Program-made: the position numbers and the translations under genes | Assembly (NCBI RefSeq): GCF_000026145.1 | Contig: NC_009445.1 | Span: 2,418,001 to 2,482,000, forward strand | Reading direction: 5' to 3' | DNA: 64,000 nucleotides | Source of the DNA: Bradyrhizobium sp. ORS 278 | GTDB taxonomy: Bacteria; Pseudomonadota; Alphaproteobacteria; Rhizobiales; Xanthobacteraceae | In this document: positions 35,847 through 46,967 of the stretch, one piece after another | How positions within the stretch are numbered: the first letter of the stretch is position 1 | Layout of the letters: every line of letters begins with the position of its first letter | The notes under the pieces: generated by a model | Databases searched by the model: none | The model's input: only the letters and a program-made list of their open reading frames with translations | Told to the model about the DNA's origin: nothing

Positions 35847-37649
35847 ATGACGGACCTCCCCTTCCGGACCGGCCTCGAGGGACATCCCGACGTTGCCGCG
35901 GTGGTTCAGGCGCGCGCGGGGTGGCTCGCGCGCGGCCTGCTGGCCATCGTGCTGGTCGGCGCGGCGGCCTGGCTCGGCTATGCCATCGCCTTCGCCCGGG
36001 GGCTCGACCAGCGCCATGCCTCGGCCCAGCAGCGGCTGGCGGTCGAAGCCGCGCAGCTCGACGGCTATCTCTCGCGCTTCGAATATCTGCCGTCGCTGCT
36101 CGAGACGTCGCCGGACGTCTTCAGGCTGCTCGGAACGCCCGATGATCGCGCGCTGCAGCAGAGCGTCAGCCTGTATTTGAAGTCGATCAATCTGCTGGCC
36201 GGTGCCGACAACCTCTATGTGCTGACCGTCGACGGCAACGCGATTGCCGCCGCCGATTTCGACCAGCCGGGCACGCCCGTGGGCAGCAATCTGTCGTACC
36301 GGCCCTATATGCGCCAGGCGCTTGCGACCGGCCGCGGCGCCTTCTTCGGCATCGGCATCACCAGCGCCCGCGCCGGCTATTATCTCTCCTACGCGGTCAA
36401 GCGCGAGGGACGCACGATCGGCGTCGCGGTGGTCAAGGTCAATCTCGATGCGTTCGAGCGCGAATGGCGCAGCCGCGGCGCCGACGTGCTGCTGGCCGAC
36501 GCCCGCGGCGTCACCATTCTCTCCTCGCGCGACGAATGGCGCTTTCGCCCGCTGACGCCGCTCGCGGTCGATGCGCTGGAGGAGATCGCGACGTCGAAGC
36601 CGTATGGCAGCTCCAGCCTCTCTCCGCTCGGCTGGACCTTCATCGAACGCGCGGAGCGCGGCGGGCGGGTGACGACCGAGCGCGGTGCGGTCTACAGCAT
36701 CGACGAGCGGCCGCTTCACGAGCGGCAATGGCAGCTGATGCTGCTCGACGACGAGGCGCCGATCCGGCGCACGGCCTCCATCATCGGCACGCTCTCGGGC
36801 CTCGCCTGCATCGTGGCGCTGCTGCTGTTCGGGCTGCTGGCGCAGCGGCGCAACGAAATCCGGCAACGGCTGGCGAGCCAGGCCGCGCTGCAGGCCGCCA
36901 ATGACAGGCTGGAGATGCGGGTGCAGGAGCGCACCGCGGAATTGCGCGCCGCGCAGGATGAGCTCGTGCATGCCGGCAAGCTCGCCGTGCTCGGCCAGAT
37001 GTCGGCCGGCCTGGTGCACGAGATCAATCAGCCCCTGGCGGCGCTGCAGACCGCGTCCGACAATGCCGTGCAGTTTGTCGACCGCGGCATGGTCAGCGAG
37101 GCCCGCGGCAATCTCCTCCGTATCGGTGAGCTGGTGCGCCGCCTGGCGCGCCTCACCGGGCAGCTGCGCGTGTTCGCCTACAAATCGAACGCGCCGCTCG
37201 ACGTGGTCTCGATCGAGCAGGCGGTGTCGGAGACGCTCACGATTCTCGGCGCGCGGGTCAAGGATGGGGGCGTCGAGATGAGCATCGATCTGGCGCCGGA
37301 TCTGTATGTCCGCGCCGATCAGATCCGGCTCGAGCAATTGCTCTGCAACATCGTCGCCAACGCGCTCGATGCCGTCGAGGGAGCCGCGCGCCGGTCCGTC
37401 TCGATCCGCGCCGAGCGCGACGAGGGGGAGTGCCGGATCGCCATCGTCAACAGCGGTCCGGCCATTGCCGCCGATGTGCTGCAGCGCATGTTCGAGCCGT
37501 TCGTGACGACCAAGCCGGCCGGCAAGGGCCTTGGCCTCGGCCTGGTCATCGCCAATCATATCGCGCGCTCGTTCGGCGGCGAGCTGCGGGCCCGCAATCT
37601 CGAGCCCATCGGGGCCGAGTTCGTCGTGCTGCTGCCGCTTGCCGCGTGA
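35847..37649 (+). CDS. dctB: C4-dicarboxylate sensor histidine kinase DctB
   Basis: About 600 residues. A first membrane helix (LLAIVLVGAAAWLGYAIAF) and a second (IIGTLSGLACIVALLLFGLL) enclose a periplasmic double-PAS sensor (about 60-310) with FFGIGITSARAGYYLSYAV, typical of DctB. A short coiled linker leads to the kinase core: phospho-His in AGLVHEINQPLAAL (about residue 391), N box NIVANALDAV and G boxes GKGLGLGLVIANHI. It phosphorylates DctD, whose gene follows 12 bases later. ATG 35847 is used; a GTG at 35787 would add 20 residues. Confidence 0.92.
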   Translation: MTDLPFRTGLEGHPDVAAVVQARAGWLARGLLAIVLVGAAAWLGYAIAFARGLDQRHASAQQRLAVEAAQLDGYLSRFEYLPSLLETSPDVFRLLGTPDDRALQQSVSLYLKSINLLAGADNLYVLTVDGNAIAAADFDQPGTPVGSNLSYRPYMRQALATGRGAFFGIGITSARAGYYLSYAVKREGRTIGVAVVKVNLDAFEREWRSRGADVLLADARGVTILSSRDEWRFRPLTPLAVDALEEIATSKPYGSSSLSPLGWTFIERAERGGRVTTERGAVYSIDERPLHERQWQLMLLDDEAPIRRTASIIGTLSGLACIVALLLFGLLAQRRNEIRQRLASQAALQAANDRLEMRVQERTAELRAAQDELVHAGKLAVLGQMSAGLVHEINQPLAALQTASDNAVQFVDRGMVSEARGNLLRIGELVRRLARLTGQLRVFAYKSNAPLDVVSIEQAVSETLTILGARVKDGGVEMSIDLAPDLYVRADQIRLEQLLCNIVANALDAVEGAARRSVSIRAERDEGECRIAIVNSGPAIAADVLQRMFEPFVTTKPAGKGLGLGLVIANHIARSFGGELRARNLEPIGAEFVVLLPLAA

Positions 37650-37661
37650 GAAGGTCCGCTC

Positions 37662-39020
<1,359 letters not shown>

Positions 39021-39078
39021 CGCGGCTCCCCGGCGTGACGGCGAGGAACGAACGCTGCGGCAGCGCCGTTGACGGCCC

Positions 39079-39315
39079 ATGACAGGCAGAGACACCCGCG
39101 ACCTGCGCTCCGGCGCCTACGATCCCGTCAGCAAGGACGGCTTGCCGCAGCCGCAGCAGGTCAAGGACGCAACGACGCCCCGACAGCGCGAGCAGTGGGG
39201 CGCCGATGTGCGCGCCGAGCCTTTGCCCGGCACCGAGCCGGTGCTGCCCGAAGGCCTCACGCGCGAGCGGCGTGATCCGCTCAATCGCAACACCGGCCGC
39301 CGCGACACCAAATAG
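39079..39315 (+). CDS. Small hydrophilic hypothetical protein, 78 residues
   Basis: Not recognised. The sequence is polar, proline-rich and probably disordered (DLRSGAYDPVSKDGLPQPQQ, LPGTEPVLPEGLTRERR). Base composition and codon use look like coding DNA but the ribosome binding site is weak. It follows dctD by 58 bases and may be read through from it. It ends 20 bases before the convergent ridA gene. Confidence 0.5.
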   Translation: MTGRDTRDLRSGAYDPVSKDGLPQPQQVKDATTPRQREQWGADVRAEPLPGTEPVLPEGLTRERRDPLNRNTGRRDTK

Positions 39316-39335
39316 CGTCGCGACGGCCATGCGGC

Positions 39336-39686
39336 TCACTTCGCCGCGATCACCATGATCTCGACCGTGTATTGCGGCGCCGCGAGGCCGGCCTCGACGG
39401 TGGCGCGGGCAGGCGTGTTGCCGGCCGACACCCAGCCGTCCCACACCGCGTTCATCTCGCCGAAAGTCTTGATGTCGGTGAGGTAGATCGTCGCGGACAA
39501 CAGCTTGGTCTTGTCGGTGCCGGCCTTCGCCAGGTGACCATCGATGATGGAGAGGATCTCCTCGGTCTGCTTGGTCACGCTTTCGCCGGCGGTCTTCTGC
39601 GCGACGACGCCTGCGAGATAGACGGTATTGCCGTGAACGACGACCTGGCTCATGCGCGGGCCGACTTCGAAACGCTGGATGGACAT
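39336..39686 (-). CDS. RidA family (YjgF/UK114) enamine/imine deaminase
   Basis: A 116-residue trimeric RidA-fold protein, the standard length. The conserved arginine that binds the carboxylate of imine substrates is in TPARATVEAGL, followed by VEIMVIAAK at the C-terminus; VYLAGVVAQ and GTDKTKLLSATIYLTDI are family landmarks. RidA proteins hydrolyse reactive enamines or imines released by PLP enzymes. The gene is monocistronic, convergent with the preceding small gene, with GGAG nine bases before the ATG. Confidence 0.9.
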   Translation of the reverse strand: MSIQRFEVGPRMSQVVVHGNTVYLAGVVAQKTAGESVTKQTEEILSIIDGHLAKAGTDKTKLLSATIYLTDIKTFGEMNAVWDGWVSAGNTPARATVEAGLAAPQYTVEIMVIAAK

Positions 39687-39835
39687 CGAGAGAAACTCCT
39701 CAGAGGGTCAATTCGGGGCCTTTCCCTAGCGCGTGCGACGCGGCAGCGCCAGTCGGCTGAAGCAGGGGCGGCGGGGACGGCGAATGAGCCTCTCTTAAGC
39801 GACCTGGCCAATGCTCTGGTCAGGAATGTGCCCTT

Positions 39836-39960
39836 CATCGTCTTTCGAGACGCCCGCCGTTGGCGGGCTCCTCAAGACGAGGCCGGAATTCCTGACGGGC
39901 AATCCATTCCCTCATGGTGAGGAGCGCCGCTCGCGGCGCGTCTCGAACCATGAGGCCTCG
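39836..39960. repeat. Dispersed palindromic repeat
   Basis: A pair of nested hairpins between ridA and the ABC operon. The right one runs from CCTCATGGT at 39910 to its complement ACCATGAGG ending at 39955, with an inner stem GCGCCGC/GGCGCG; the left one carries CGCCCGCCG/TGGCGGGC. Sequences of this kind (a CTCATGGTGAGGAGC... arm with a CTCGAACCATGAGG partner) are scattered between genes in Bradyrhizobium and Rhodopseudomonas, to my knowledge. The rest of the 469-base gap (39687-40155) holds the promoter of the following operon. Confidence 0.7.
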
Positions 39961-40155
39961 ACGCACGACCTTGCGTTGCCGGCGTATCCATCGCACACGG
40001 ACAGCGACATTTGCGGTTTGAAGCTGTCTCGCCGCGCTGCACAGGGGCTTGCCCATGTGGCAGGCAAGCACGGAGCGTTTTCCGCGCTTGCACCGATATT
40101 TGAGACATGAAACATTCCGGGCGAGGTTCCTTTTAAACCATTTCGGAGGGGCGTG

Positions 40156-41133
40156 ATGCGGAAACGGTTGATGCTGGCGGCGCTGTCGGCGGTCGCATTG
40201 GCGACGAGTGCAGGAGCGAGCTTTGCGCAGCAGACAATCCGCGTCGGCTGGACCATTCCGGCGGAAGAATCCAAGTACTGGATGATGAAGCGGCCGACCG
40301 AGTTTCCGGATCTCGGCAAGACCTACAATATCGAGTGGACGCAGTTCCAGGGCACGGCACCGATGACCCAGGCGCTCGCCGCCGGCGCGCTCGACTGCGC
40401 GACCCAGGCGCCGCTGTCGCTGTCGAACGGCGTCGTTGGCGGCGGCCTCAAGGCCTACATCGTCGCCCAGCACGTCTATGAGAAGCCGGGTGGGTTCTCG
40501 GTGTACTGGGCGGTGAAGGACGATTCGCCGATCAAGACGATCGCCGATCTCAAGGGCAAGACCGTTGGCATCTCCGTCATCGGCGGCGGCACGCAGGGGC
40601 CGTTCAACCTGCTGCTCAAGCAGGCCGGGCTGGATCCCGCCAAGGACATCAAGCTGGTCGAGGTCGGCTTCGCGACCGCCGAGGATGCGCTGCGCCAGGG
40701 CCGCGTCGACGCCGTCAACATGAACCAGCCGTTCGCCGCGCGCGCCGAGGCGAAGGGCGGCACCCGCAAGCTGTTCCAGCTCTCCGAGGCGATGCCGAAC
40801 ATCGTCCACATCCTCGAGGCGTGTCGCGCCGATTTCGTCGACAAGAATCCGGATCTCGTGAAGGCCTATGTCCGCGACATCACCACCGGCATGAAGAAGG
40901 CGCTCGCCAACCGCGAGGAGACCTTGAAGGTCGTGTCCGAAGTGATGAAGGTGCCGGTGCCTGTCATCGAGACCTATCTGCTCAAGGACAATGATTTCGG
41001 CCGCGATCCCGTCGCCGCGCCGAATTTCCCCGCGATCCAGAAGATGCTCGACATCTACGCCGAGACCGGCATGCTGCCGAAGCTCGACGTCGCCCAGTTC
41101 AAGCACCCCACCATCGTCGCGCCGATCCAGTAG
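40156..41133 (+). CDS. ABC transporter substrate-binding protein (SsuA/TauA/NMT1-like)
   Basis: A 325-residue periplasmic binding protein with a clear signal peptide ([16 protein letters not shown], cleavage after SFA). Binding-fold landmarks are [34 protein letters not shown], and [19 protein letters not shown]. The family binds sulfonates, nitrate, pyrimidine precursors or other small organic acids; the ligand here is unknown. GGAGGGG lies before ATG 40156 (a GTG sits at 40153). The matching ATPase and two permeases follow after a dehydratase gene, so the operon mixes import with catabolism. Confidence 0.88.
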   Translation: MRKRLMLAALSAVALATSAGASFAQQTIRVGWTIPAEESKYWMMKRPTEFPDLGKTYNIEWTQFQGTAPMTQALAAGALDCATQAPLSLSNGVVGGGLKAYIVAQHVYEKPGGFSVYWAVKDDSPIKTIADLKGKTVGISVIGGGTQGPFNLLLKQAGLDPAKDIKLVEVGFATAEDALRQGRVDAVNMNQPFAARAEAKGGTRKLFQLSEAMPNIVHILEACRADFVDKNPDLVKAYVRDITTGMKKALANREETLKVVSEVMKVPVPVIETYLLKDNDFGRDPVAAPNFPAIQKMLDIYAETGMLPKLDVAQFKHPTIVAPIQ

Positions 41134-41158
41134 GCGTCGCGACGCGGAGCTCGCATCG

Positions 41159-42865
41159 ATGAGGAAGCTGCGTTCGCGCGTGACGGTGGAGGGGCTCGAC
41201 CGCGCCCCGCACCGCGCCTTCATGCGCGCGATGGGCCTCGATGACGCCGACATCGCCAAGCCGATGATCGGAATCGTCAGTCAGAGGGGCGAGCAGACGC
41301 CCTGCAACATGACGCACGACTTCCAGGTCGATGCCGCCAAGACCGGCATCTCCGAGTCCGGCGGCACGCCGCGCGAATTCGCCACCGTCTCCGTCTCCGA
41401 CGGCATCAGCATGAACCATGAGGGAATGAAGTTCTCTCTGTTCTCCCGCGAGCTGATCGCCGATTCGATCGAGGCCGTGGTGCACGGCCTAGCCTATGAC
41501 GCGCTGATCGGCTTCGGCGGCTGCGACAAGACCTTGCCCGGCGTGATGATGGGTATGGTCCGCTGCAACGTGCCGTCGATCTTCATCTATGGCGGCAGCG
41601 CGCTGCCCGGCAAGTACCAGGGCAAGACGCTCACGGTGCTCGACTCCTACGAAGCGGTCGGCAGCTACATGACCGGCGAGATCGATGCCGCCACGCTCGA
41701 AGGCATCGAGCGCTCGTGCCTGCCGACGATCGGCGCCTGCGCCGGCCAGTTCACCGCGAACACCATGGGCATGCTGTCTGAGGCGATGGGCCTGTCGATG
41801 CCCAACGTCTCGATGATCCCCGGCGTCTATGCCGAGCGCGCCCATGTCGCGCGCGCAGCCGGGCGCCTGATCATGCAGATGCTCGCCAACGATGGCCCGC
41901 GGCCGCGCGACATCGTCACCCGCAAATCCCTGGAGAACGGCGCGGCGATCGTCGCCGCCACCGGCGGCTCGACCAACGCGGCCCTGCATCTGCCTGCGAT
42001 CGCGAACGAGGCCGGCATCCGCTTCACGCTCGACGATGTCGGCGAGGTGTTTTCGCGCACGCCGCTGATCGGCAATCTCAGGCCCGGCGGCAAGTATACG
42101 GCGAAGGACGTGTATGACATCGGCGGCGCGGCCGTCGTGATCCGCGCGCTGATCGACAGCGGCCACATCGACGGCTCCTGCATCACGGTGACCGGCCGTA
42201 CGCTCGCCGAGGCCTGCGGCGCGGCCAATGCGCCGGATGGCGAGGTCGTGTTCACGCCGGCCAGGCCGATGATGGCCGACGGCGGCGTCGCCGTGCTCAA
42301 GGGCAATCTCGCGCCGGATGGTGCGGTCATCAAGGTCGCCGGTCTCAAGAGCCTGGTGTTCGAGGGCCGCGCGCGCGTGTTTGAAGATGAAGAAGCCTGC
42401 GTCGCCGCCGTCCGCGCCCGCAACTACCAGGCGGGCGAGGTGCTGATCATCCGTAACGAGGGGCCGGTCGGCGGCCCCGGCATGCGCGAGATGCTCGGCG
42501 TCACCGCGCTGATCTATGGCCAGGGCATGGGCGAGAAGGTCGCGCTGATCACCGACGGCCGCTTCTCCGGTGCCACCCGCGGTTTATGCATCGGCTACGT
42601 CTCGCCGGAAGCCTTCGTCGGCGGCCCGCTGGCGCTGGTGCGTGATGGCGATCCCATTCGCATCGATGCGAAAGCGCGCACGCTCGACGTGCTGCTCGAC
42701 GAGGGCGAGCTCGCCGCGCGTCGCAGCGCGTGGACGCAGCGGCCGCCGCGGCATCGCGCGGGAGCGCTGGCGAAATACGCGAAACTGGTGGGGCAGGCGC
42801 CGCTCGGCGCGGTCACGCATGAGGGACCGGCGGAATGGCCCTGGTTCGATCAGGAGCAGGAATGA
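41159..42865 (+). CDS. IlvD/Edd family dehydratase (dihydroxy-acid dehydratase-like)
   Basis: A 568-residue Fe-S dehydratase. Cluster ligands are Cys49 (TPCNMTHD), Cys122 (GGCDKTLPG) and Cys194 ([13 protein letters not shown]); Lys124 next to the second cysteine is the position carbamylated to bind Mg2+ in the family. The C-terminal [11 protein letters not shown] motif is intact, so the enzyme is expected to be active on a 2,3-dihydroxy acid or sugar acid. The biosynthetic ilvD is normally elsewhere and unlinked to transporters; here the gene sits inside an ABC importer operon with a NicX-like dioxygenase, which suggests a catabolic substrate. That is inference. Confidence 0.85.
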   Translation: MRKLRSRVTVEGLDRAPHRAFMRAMGLDDADIAKPMIGIVSQRGEQTPCNMTHDFQVDAAKTGISESGGTPREFATVSVSDGISMNHEGMKFSLFSRELIADSIEAVVHGLAYDALIGFGGCDKTLPGVMMGMVRCNVPSIFIYGGSALPGKYQGKTLTVLDSYEAVGSYMTGEIDAATLEGIERSCLPTIGACAGQFTANTMGMLSEAMGLSMPNVSMIPGVYAERAHVARAAGRLIMQMLANDGPRPRDIVTRKSLENGAAIVAATGGSTNAALHLPAIANEAGIRFTLDDVGEVFSRTPLIGNLRPGGKYTAKDVYDIGGAAVVIRALIDSGHIDGSCITVTGRTLAEACGAANAPDGEVVFTPARPMMADGGVAVLKGNLAPDGAVIKVAGLKSLVFEGRARVFEDEEACVAAVRARNYQAGEVLIIRNEGPVGGPGMREMLGVTALIYGQGMGEKVALITDGRFSGATRGLCIGYVSPEAFVGGPLALVRDGDPIRIDAKARTLDVLLDEGELAARRSAWTQRPPRHRAGALAKYAKLVGQAPLGAVTHEGPAEWPWFDQEQE

Positions 42866-42919
42866 ACCGCGACGCGCGACGATTGGCAGGGTTTTTGCTA
42901 ATCTTGCGACCACACGCCC

Positions 42920-43049
42920 CGTCATTCCAGGGCAATCGTCGAGGCGAAGCCTCGATGATTGAGCCCGGAACCTCGAGCTTGTTGAGCATGAACGTCCGGC
43001 CAGTTCGAGATTCCGGGTTCAAGGCCTTCGGTCTTGCCACGGAATGACG
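42920..43049. repeat. Dispersed palindromic repeat with CGTCATTCC ends
   Basis: Terminal inverted arms CGTCATTCC (42920-42928) and GGAATGACG (43041-43049) enclose about 110 bases with an internal hairpin (GAGGCGAAGCCTC) and an ATTCCGGGTTC stretch. This is a common Bradyrhizobiaceae intergenic repeat type. It splits the operon between the dehydratase and the ATPase gene, leaving 271 non-coding bases. Confidence 0.7.
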
Positions 43050-43136
43050 GTGGATGTGGACGGAGATGAGTCCCTGCGTTTGCCGTCATGATAATTTGGA
43101 GCCTCTAAGCGTGTTGCACTGGAAAGAGAAGCCGAC

Positions 43137-43982
43137 ATGGGCGTGACCCCGATCCGCCCCGGGCAGCTCGCGGGCGTCTCCCTCGGCCGCCGCGCGGCCA
43201 CGCCGATCATCGAGATCGAGCACGTCTCGCAGGTGTTCAAGACCTCGTCGCGCCGCGACCACACGGCGCTGTCGGACATCTCGCTGACGGTAGGCGAGGG
43301 CGCCTTCGTCTCGATCCTCGGTCCCTCCGGCTGCGGCAAGTCGACCTTGCTCTACATCGTCGGCGGCTTCGTCAAGCCGACCAGCGGTGCCGCGAAGATG
43401 AAAGGCAAGCCGATCACCGGCCCCGGCACCGATCGCGGCCCGGTGTTCCAGGAGTTCGCCCTGTTTCCCTGGAAAAGCGTGCTCGGCAACGTCATGTACG
43501 GCCCGCTGCAGCAGGGCATGAAGCCGTCGAAGGCCGAGGCGCTGGCGCGGACCTTGCTCGCAATGGTCGGCCTGACCGGCTTCGAGAAGTTCTATCCCAA
43601 GGAGCTGTCCGGCGGCATGAAGCAGCGCGTCGCGCTGGCGCGCACGCTGGCCTACGGACCCGAAGTGCTGCTGATGGATGAGCCGTTCGGCGCGCTTGAT
43701 GCGCACACGCGGACGCGGCTGCAGAACGACCTGCTCGACATCTGGGAGCGCGACCGCAAGACCGTGCTGTTCGTGACCCATTCGGTCGAGGAGGCCGTGT
43801 TCCTCTCGGACAAGGTGGTGATGATGTCGCGCTCGCCCGGTCGCATCCGCGAGGTCATCGACATCGACCTGCCGCGCCCGCGCCGACGCGAGGAGCTGCT
43901 GCTCGATCCCAACTACCAGAGATATATCGTCGAGATCGAGCGCATGTTCGACGCCTCCGGCGATAACGAGCTGCCGTCATGA
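43137..43982 (+). CDS. ABC transporter ATP-binding protein (SsuB/TauB-like)
   Basis: A 281-residue ATPase. Walker A GPSGCGKS (62-69), Q loop VFQEFALFPW, signature LSGGMKQRVALART, Walker B LLMDEPFGALD and switch His in FVTHSVEEAV are all present. The N-terminal 25 residues are extra to the domain. It energises import through the two permeases that follow; its stop overlaps the first permease start by four bases. Confidence 0.92.
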   Translation: MGVTPIRPGQLAGVSLGRRAATPIIEIEHVSQVFKTSSRRDHTALSDISLTVGEGAFVSILGPSGCGKSTLLYIVGGFVKPTSGAAKMKGKPITGPGTDRGPVFQEFALFPWKSVLGNVMYGPLQQGMKPSKAEALARTLLAMVGLTGFEKFYPKELSGGMKQRVALARTLAYGPEVLLMDEPFGALDAHTRTRLQNDLLDIWERDRKTVLFVTHSVEEAVFLSDKVVMMSRSPGRIREVIDIDLPRPRRREELLLDPNYQRYIVEIERMFDASGDNELPS

Positions 43983-44755
43983 ACGGGCTCATGAAGCCGC
44001 TGGCGCCGGTGCTGGCCTGCTGCGGCCTGCTGCTGGCGTGGCAACTCGCCTCGCTCGGGCTTAAGAACGACAGCTTCCCGACGGCGCTGGAGTCGCTGCG
44101 CGCGATCCCGCCGATCCTCACCGACAAGGAATCGCTGATCAACATCCTGGCGTCGCTGCGGCGGATGGCGATCGGTTTCGCGCTGGCGCTGGCCTTCTCG
44201 ATCCCGCTGGGATTGCTGATGGGCCGCAGCCGCGCCACCGCCGCCTTCTTCAATCCGCTCCTGATGCTGATCTACCCGGTGCCGAAGGCCGCCCTGATGC
44301 CGATCATCATGCTGTGGCTCGGCGTCGGCGACGTCTCGAAGACGCTGGTGATCTTCCTCGGCGTCAGCTTGCCGGTGATTTATCACAGTTTCGAAGGCGC
44401 CAAGGCCGTCGAGGAGAAGATGCTTTGGTCGGGCGCGGCCATGGGCCTGTCGCCGTCCGAGCGCCTGCTGCGCATCGTGCTGCCCGCCGCGCTGCCGGAG
44501 ATCCTGACCGGCTGCCGCACCGGGCTCGTGCTGGCGCTGATCACGATGGTGACCAGCGAGATGATCGCGCGGCAGTCCGGCGCCGGCAACATCCTGTTCA
44601 ACGCGCTCGACATGGGCCAGTACGACACGGTGTTCGCGATGATCATCATCGTCGGAGCCATGGGCATCTGTCTCGACGCGGCGTTCGAGATCGTCAGGCG
44701 CTGGCTGGTGCGCTGGTCGGAGCCGCAATTCGACATGCCCCTGAGCTTCTCATGA
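43979..44755 (+). CDS. ABC transporter permease (SsuC/TauC-like), first
   Basis: A 258-residue permease with about six membrane helices and the EAA loop (EEKMLWSGAAMGLSPSERLL) followed by LPAALPEILTGCRTGL. ATG 43979 overlaps the ATPase stop (ATGA). It probably forms a heterodimer with the next gene product. Confidence 0.9.
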   Translation: MNGLMKPLAPVLACCGLLLAWQLASLGLKNDSFPTALESLRAIPPILTDKESLINILASLRRMAIGFALALAFSIPLGLLMGRSRATAAFFNPLLMLIYPVPKAALMPIIMLWLGVGDVSKTLVIFLGVSLPVIYHSFEGAKAVEEKMLWSGAAMGLSPSERLLRIVLPAALPEILTGCRTGLVLALITMVTSEMIARQSGAGNILFNALDMGQYDTVFAMIIIVGAMGICLDAAFEIVRRWLVRWSEPQFDMPLSFS

Positions 44756-45513
44756 CGCGCACCTCCAACGATATCCTGCTGGGTGCCGCGCCGATCGTGC
44801 TCGTCCTGCTGCTGTGGCAGGGTCTCGTGTCGTTCGGCTACGCGCCGGCGACCCTGCTGCCGCCGCCCGGGCAGGTCTTCCTGCGCATGGCGCAGCAACT
44901 CTCCAGCATCACCTTCCAGCAGGATATCGCCGCGACGCTGTTCCGGCTGTTCGCCGGCTTCGCCATCGCCGTCGTGCTCGGCGTCTCGCTCGGCATCGCC
45001 GCAGCGGTGAGTCCGCCGATCAACGCCGCCGTCAAGCCGATCGTGCGCGTGCTGGCGCCGCTGCCGAAGGTCGCGCTCTATCCAGCCTTTCTGCTGCTGC
45101 TCGGCTTCGGCCACGAATCCAAGGTCATGCTTGTGGCGGCGGATGCGCTGTTCCCGATCCTGCTGTCCACCTATTACGGCGCCACCAATGTCGAGCAGAA
45201 GCTGATCTGGTCGGCGCTCGCCGCCGGCACGCCGCCGCGCGACGTGCTGTGGAAGGTGGTGCTGCCGGCCGCCATGCCCTCGATCCTGACCGGCTGCCGC
45301 ATCGGCCTCGTGATTTCCTGCATCGTCGTGTTCCTGGCGGAGATGATCACCTCGACCGACGGGCTCGGCCATGTGCTTGTCACCGCCGCGCGCACCTTCC
45401 AGGCGGTCGACATGTTCGTGCCGCTGATCACGATCTCGCTCTTGGGTCTCATCCTCAATGCCCTGCTGCAGGGCCTGCGCGCCTATCTGCTGCGCGGCTT
45501 CCCCTCAGTCTGA
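44752..45513 (+). CDS. ABC transporter permease (SsuC/TauC-like), second
   Basis: A 253-residue permease paralogous to the one before it; the EAA loop is EQKLIWSALAAGTPPRDVL followed by LPAAMPSILTGCRIGL. ATG 44752 overlaps the preceding stop. Two non-identical permeases instead of one homodimeric SsuC suggest a pyrimidine/NMT1-type importer more than a sulfonate importer. Confidence 0.9.
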   Translation: MTRTSNDILLGAAPIVLVLLLWQGLVSFGYAPATLLPPPGQVFLRMAQQLSSITFQQDIAATLFRLFAGFAIAVVLGVSLGIAAAVSPPINAAVKPIVRVLAPLPKVALYPAFLLLLGFGHESKVMLVAADALFPILLSTYYGATNVEQKLIWSALAAGTPPRDVLWKVVLPAAMPSILTGCRIGLVISCIVVFLAEMITSTDGLGHVLVTAARTFQAVDMFVPLITISLLGLILNALLQGLRAYLLRGFPSV

Positions 45514-45546
45514 TAAACACAACGAACGACAATCGGGAGAACGACC

Positions 45547-46593
45547 ATGCTAGCGGATCGCATCGAGGCGAAATGGATCGACGCATTCTGCGAGATCTTC
45601 GAGCGCTGCGCGGTGAAGGCCGGCGACACCGCCGCGATCCTGTCGGAGACGCAGTCACGTCCGCTCAACGTGCACATCGCCGAGCTGGCGCTGCTGCGCA
45701 TGGGCGCGCGGCCCTTCCACGTCGTGGTGCCGACGCCGCGCAACCCGCATCCGGTCCCGGTGCGCTCGACCGGCGCGTCCGAGGCGATCGGCAAGCTCGG
45801 CCCCGTCGTGACCGCCTTGCAGCAGGCCGGCTTCGTCGTCGACTGCACCATCGAAGGCCTGATGCACGCCGTGGAGACGCCGGAGATCCTCAAAGCCGGC
45901 GCACGCATTCTCGTGATCTCCAACGAGCACCCCGAAGCGCTGGAGCGCATGCGGCCTGACTCGGCGCTGGAGAAGCGCGTCCGCGCCGCCGCAAAGATGC
46001 TGCGCGGCACGAAGCGGATGCGCGTGACGTCGAAGGCCGGCACCGATCTCGACGTCATCATGGAGGGCGCCTCGACGGTCGGCGTCTGGGGCTGGACCGA
46101 TCGTCCCGGCACCTTGGCGCACTGGCCGGGCGGCATCGTCGTCAGCTTCCCCAAGAGCGGCTCCGTCAACGGCACCATCGTGATGGCGCCGGGCGACATC
46201 AACCTCACCTTCAAGCGCTATCTGTCCTCGCCCGTCACGCTGACCATGCGCGACGACTACATCACGAATTTGGAAGGCGAGGGCGCCGACGCCGCGATGA
46301 TGCGCGCCTATCTGGCGTCCTGGGGTGACCGCGAGGCCTACGCCGTCTCGCATGTCGGCTGGGGCATGAACCCCGGCGCCCGCTACGAGGCGCTGACGAT
46401 GTACGACCAGCGCGACACCAACGGCACCGAGCTGCGCGCCGTCCCCGGCAACTTCCTGTTCTCCACCGGCGCCAACGAATTCGCCGGCCGCTACACAGCG
46501 GGGCATTTCGATCTGCCGATGATGGGGACGACGATCGAGCTGGACGGCGTTGCGGTGATCAAGCAAGGCGTGCTGCAGGACGTGTTCGGGTAG
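45547..46593 (+). CDS. NicX-like 2,5-dihydroxypyridine 5,6-dioxygenase / M29-fold metalloenzyme
   Basis: A 348-residue protein related to NicX, the non-haem iron enzyme opening the pyridine ring of 2,5-dihydroxypyridine, itself derived from the M29 aminopeptidase fold. Candidate iron ligands His269 (VSHVGWG), Ser306 (FLFSTGAN) and Asp322 (GHFDLPM) occur with the His-Ser distance of 37 that I recall for NicX (265/302). Other landmarks are TSKAGTDLDV and RPGTLAHWPGG. It is often annotated as leucyl aminopeptidase. It ends the ABC/dehydratase operon, 33 bases after the second permease. No other nicotinate-pathway genes (NicAB, NicC, NicD, NicF) are seen, so the real substrate may be another heterocycle or hydroxylated ring. 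Confidence 0.75.
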   Translation: MLADRIEAKWIDAFCEIFERCAVKAGDTAAILSETQSRPLNVHIAELALLRMGARPFHVVVPTPRNPHPVPVRSTGASEAIGKLGPVVTALQQAGFVVDCTIEGLMHAVETPEILKAGARILVISNEHPEALERMRPDSALEKRVRAAAKMLRGTKRMRVTSKAGTDLDVIMEGASTVGVWGWTDRPGTLAHWPGGIVVSFPKSGSVNGTIVMAPGDINLTFKRYLSSPVTLTMRDDYITNLEGEGADAAMMRAYLASWGDREAYAVSHVGWGMNPGARYEALTMYDQRDTNGTELRAVPGNFLFSTGANEFAGRYTAGHFDLPMMGTTIELDGVAVIKQGVLQDVFG

Positions 46594-46734
46594 TTCTCTC
46601 GTTCGGATAGCGCTCTTAGTCGTATGCGAACAATCGCCCCGATGGCGGTGCGCTCCCCTGCCCGTTGCGGGGAGGGGTATCGCATATTGCGATGCGGAGC
46701 TGTGCCGGCGAACGATCCTGCTCACTTGTTACTC
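46594..46734. repeat. Start of repeat-rich intergenic block
   Basis: The stretch after the NicX-like gene. It contains a GC hairpin TCCCCTGCCCGTTGCGGGGAGGGG (written in parts: CCCCTGCCC, loop, GGGGAGGGG) at about 46654-46676, similar in core to another copy at 46868-46886. No coding frame is supported. Confidence 0.5.
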
Positions 46735-46820
46735 CGTCATGCCCGGGCTTGTCCCGGGCATCCACGTCGTTCTCAGGGCACCGGACGACGTGGATGGCCG
46801 GGACAAGCCCGGCCATGACG
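46735..46820. repeat. Long imperfect palindrome, about 36-bp arms
   Basis: The arm beginning CGTCATGCCCGGGC (46735) is repeated as the reverse complement ending GGCCATGACG (46820), with ATCCACGTCGT/ACGACGTGGAT next to the loop. Two base differences between the arms. This form (a CGTCATGCCCGGGCTTG end) is a frequent intergenic element of this genus. Confidence 0.75.
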
Positions 46821-46967
46821 ACGTGGAGAGAGACGAGCATATAACCGCGATCTCCAAATGCGATAGCCCTGCCCTTGCGGGGAGGGGGCCCCGCACTCCG
46901 CTCTCAGCGAGGAGAACTGAGAAACCATCTGCGGGATCACTGTGAGTTTAAGTTGATGACCCCACCG

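Noticed and set aside
45547..46593. Leucyl aminopeptidase as the function of the NicX-like gene
   Set aside because: The His-Ser-Asp ligand pattern and overall landmarks fit the NicX branch better than the metal site of M29 peptidases, though the fold is shared.
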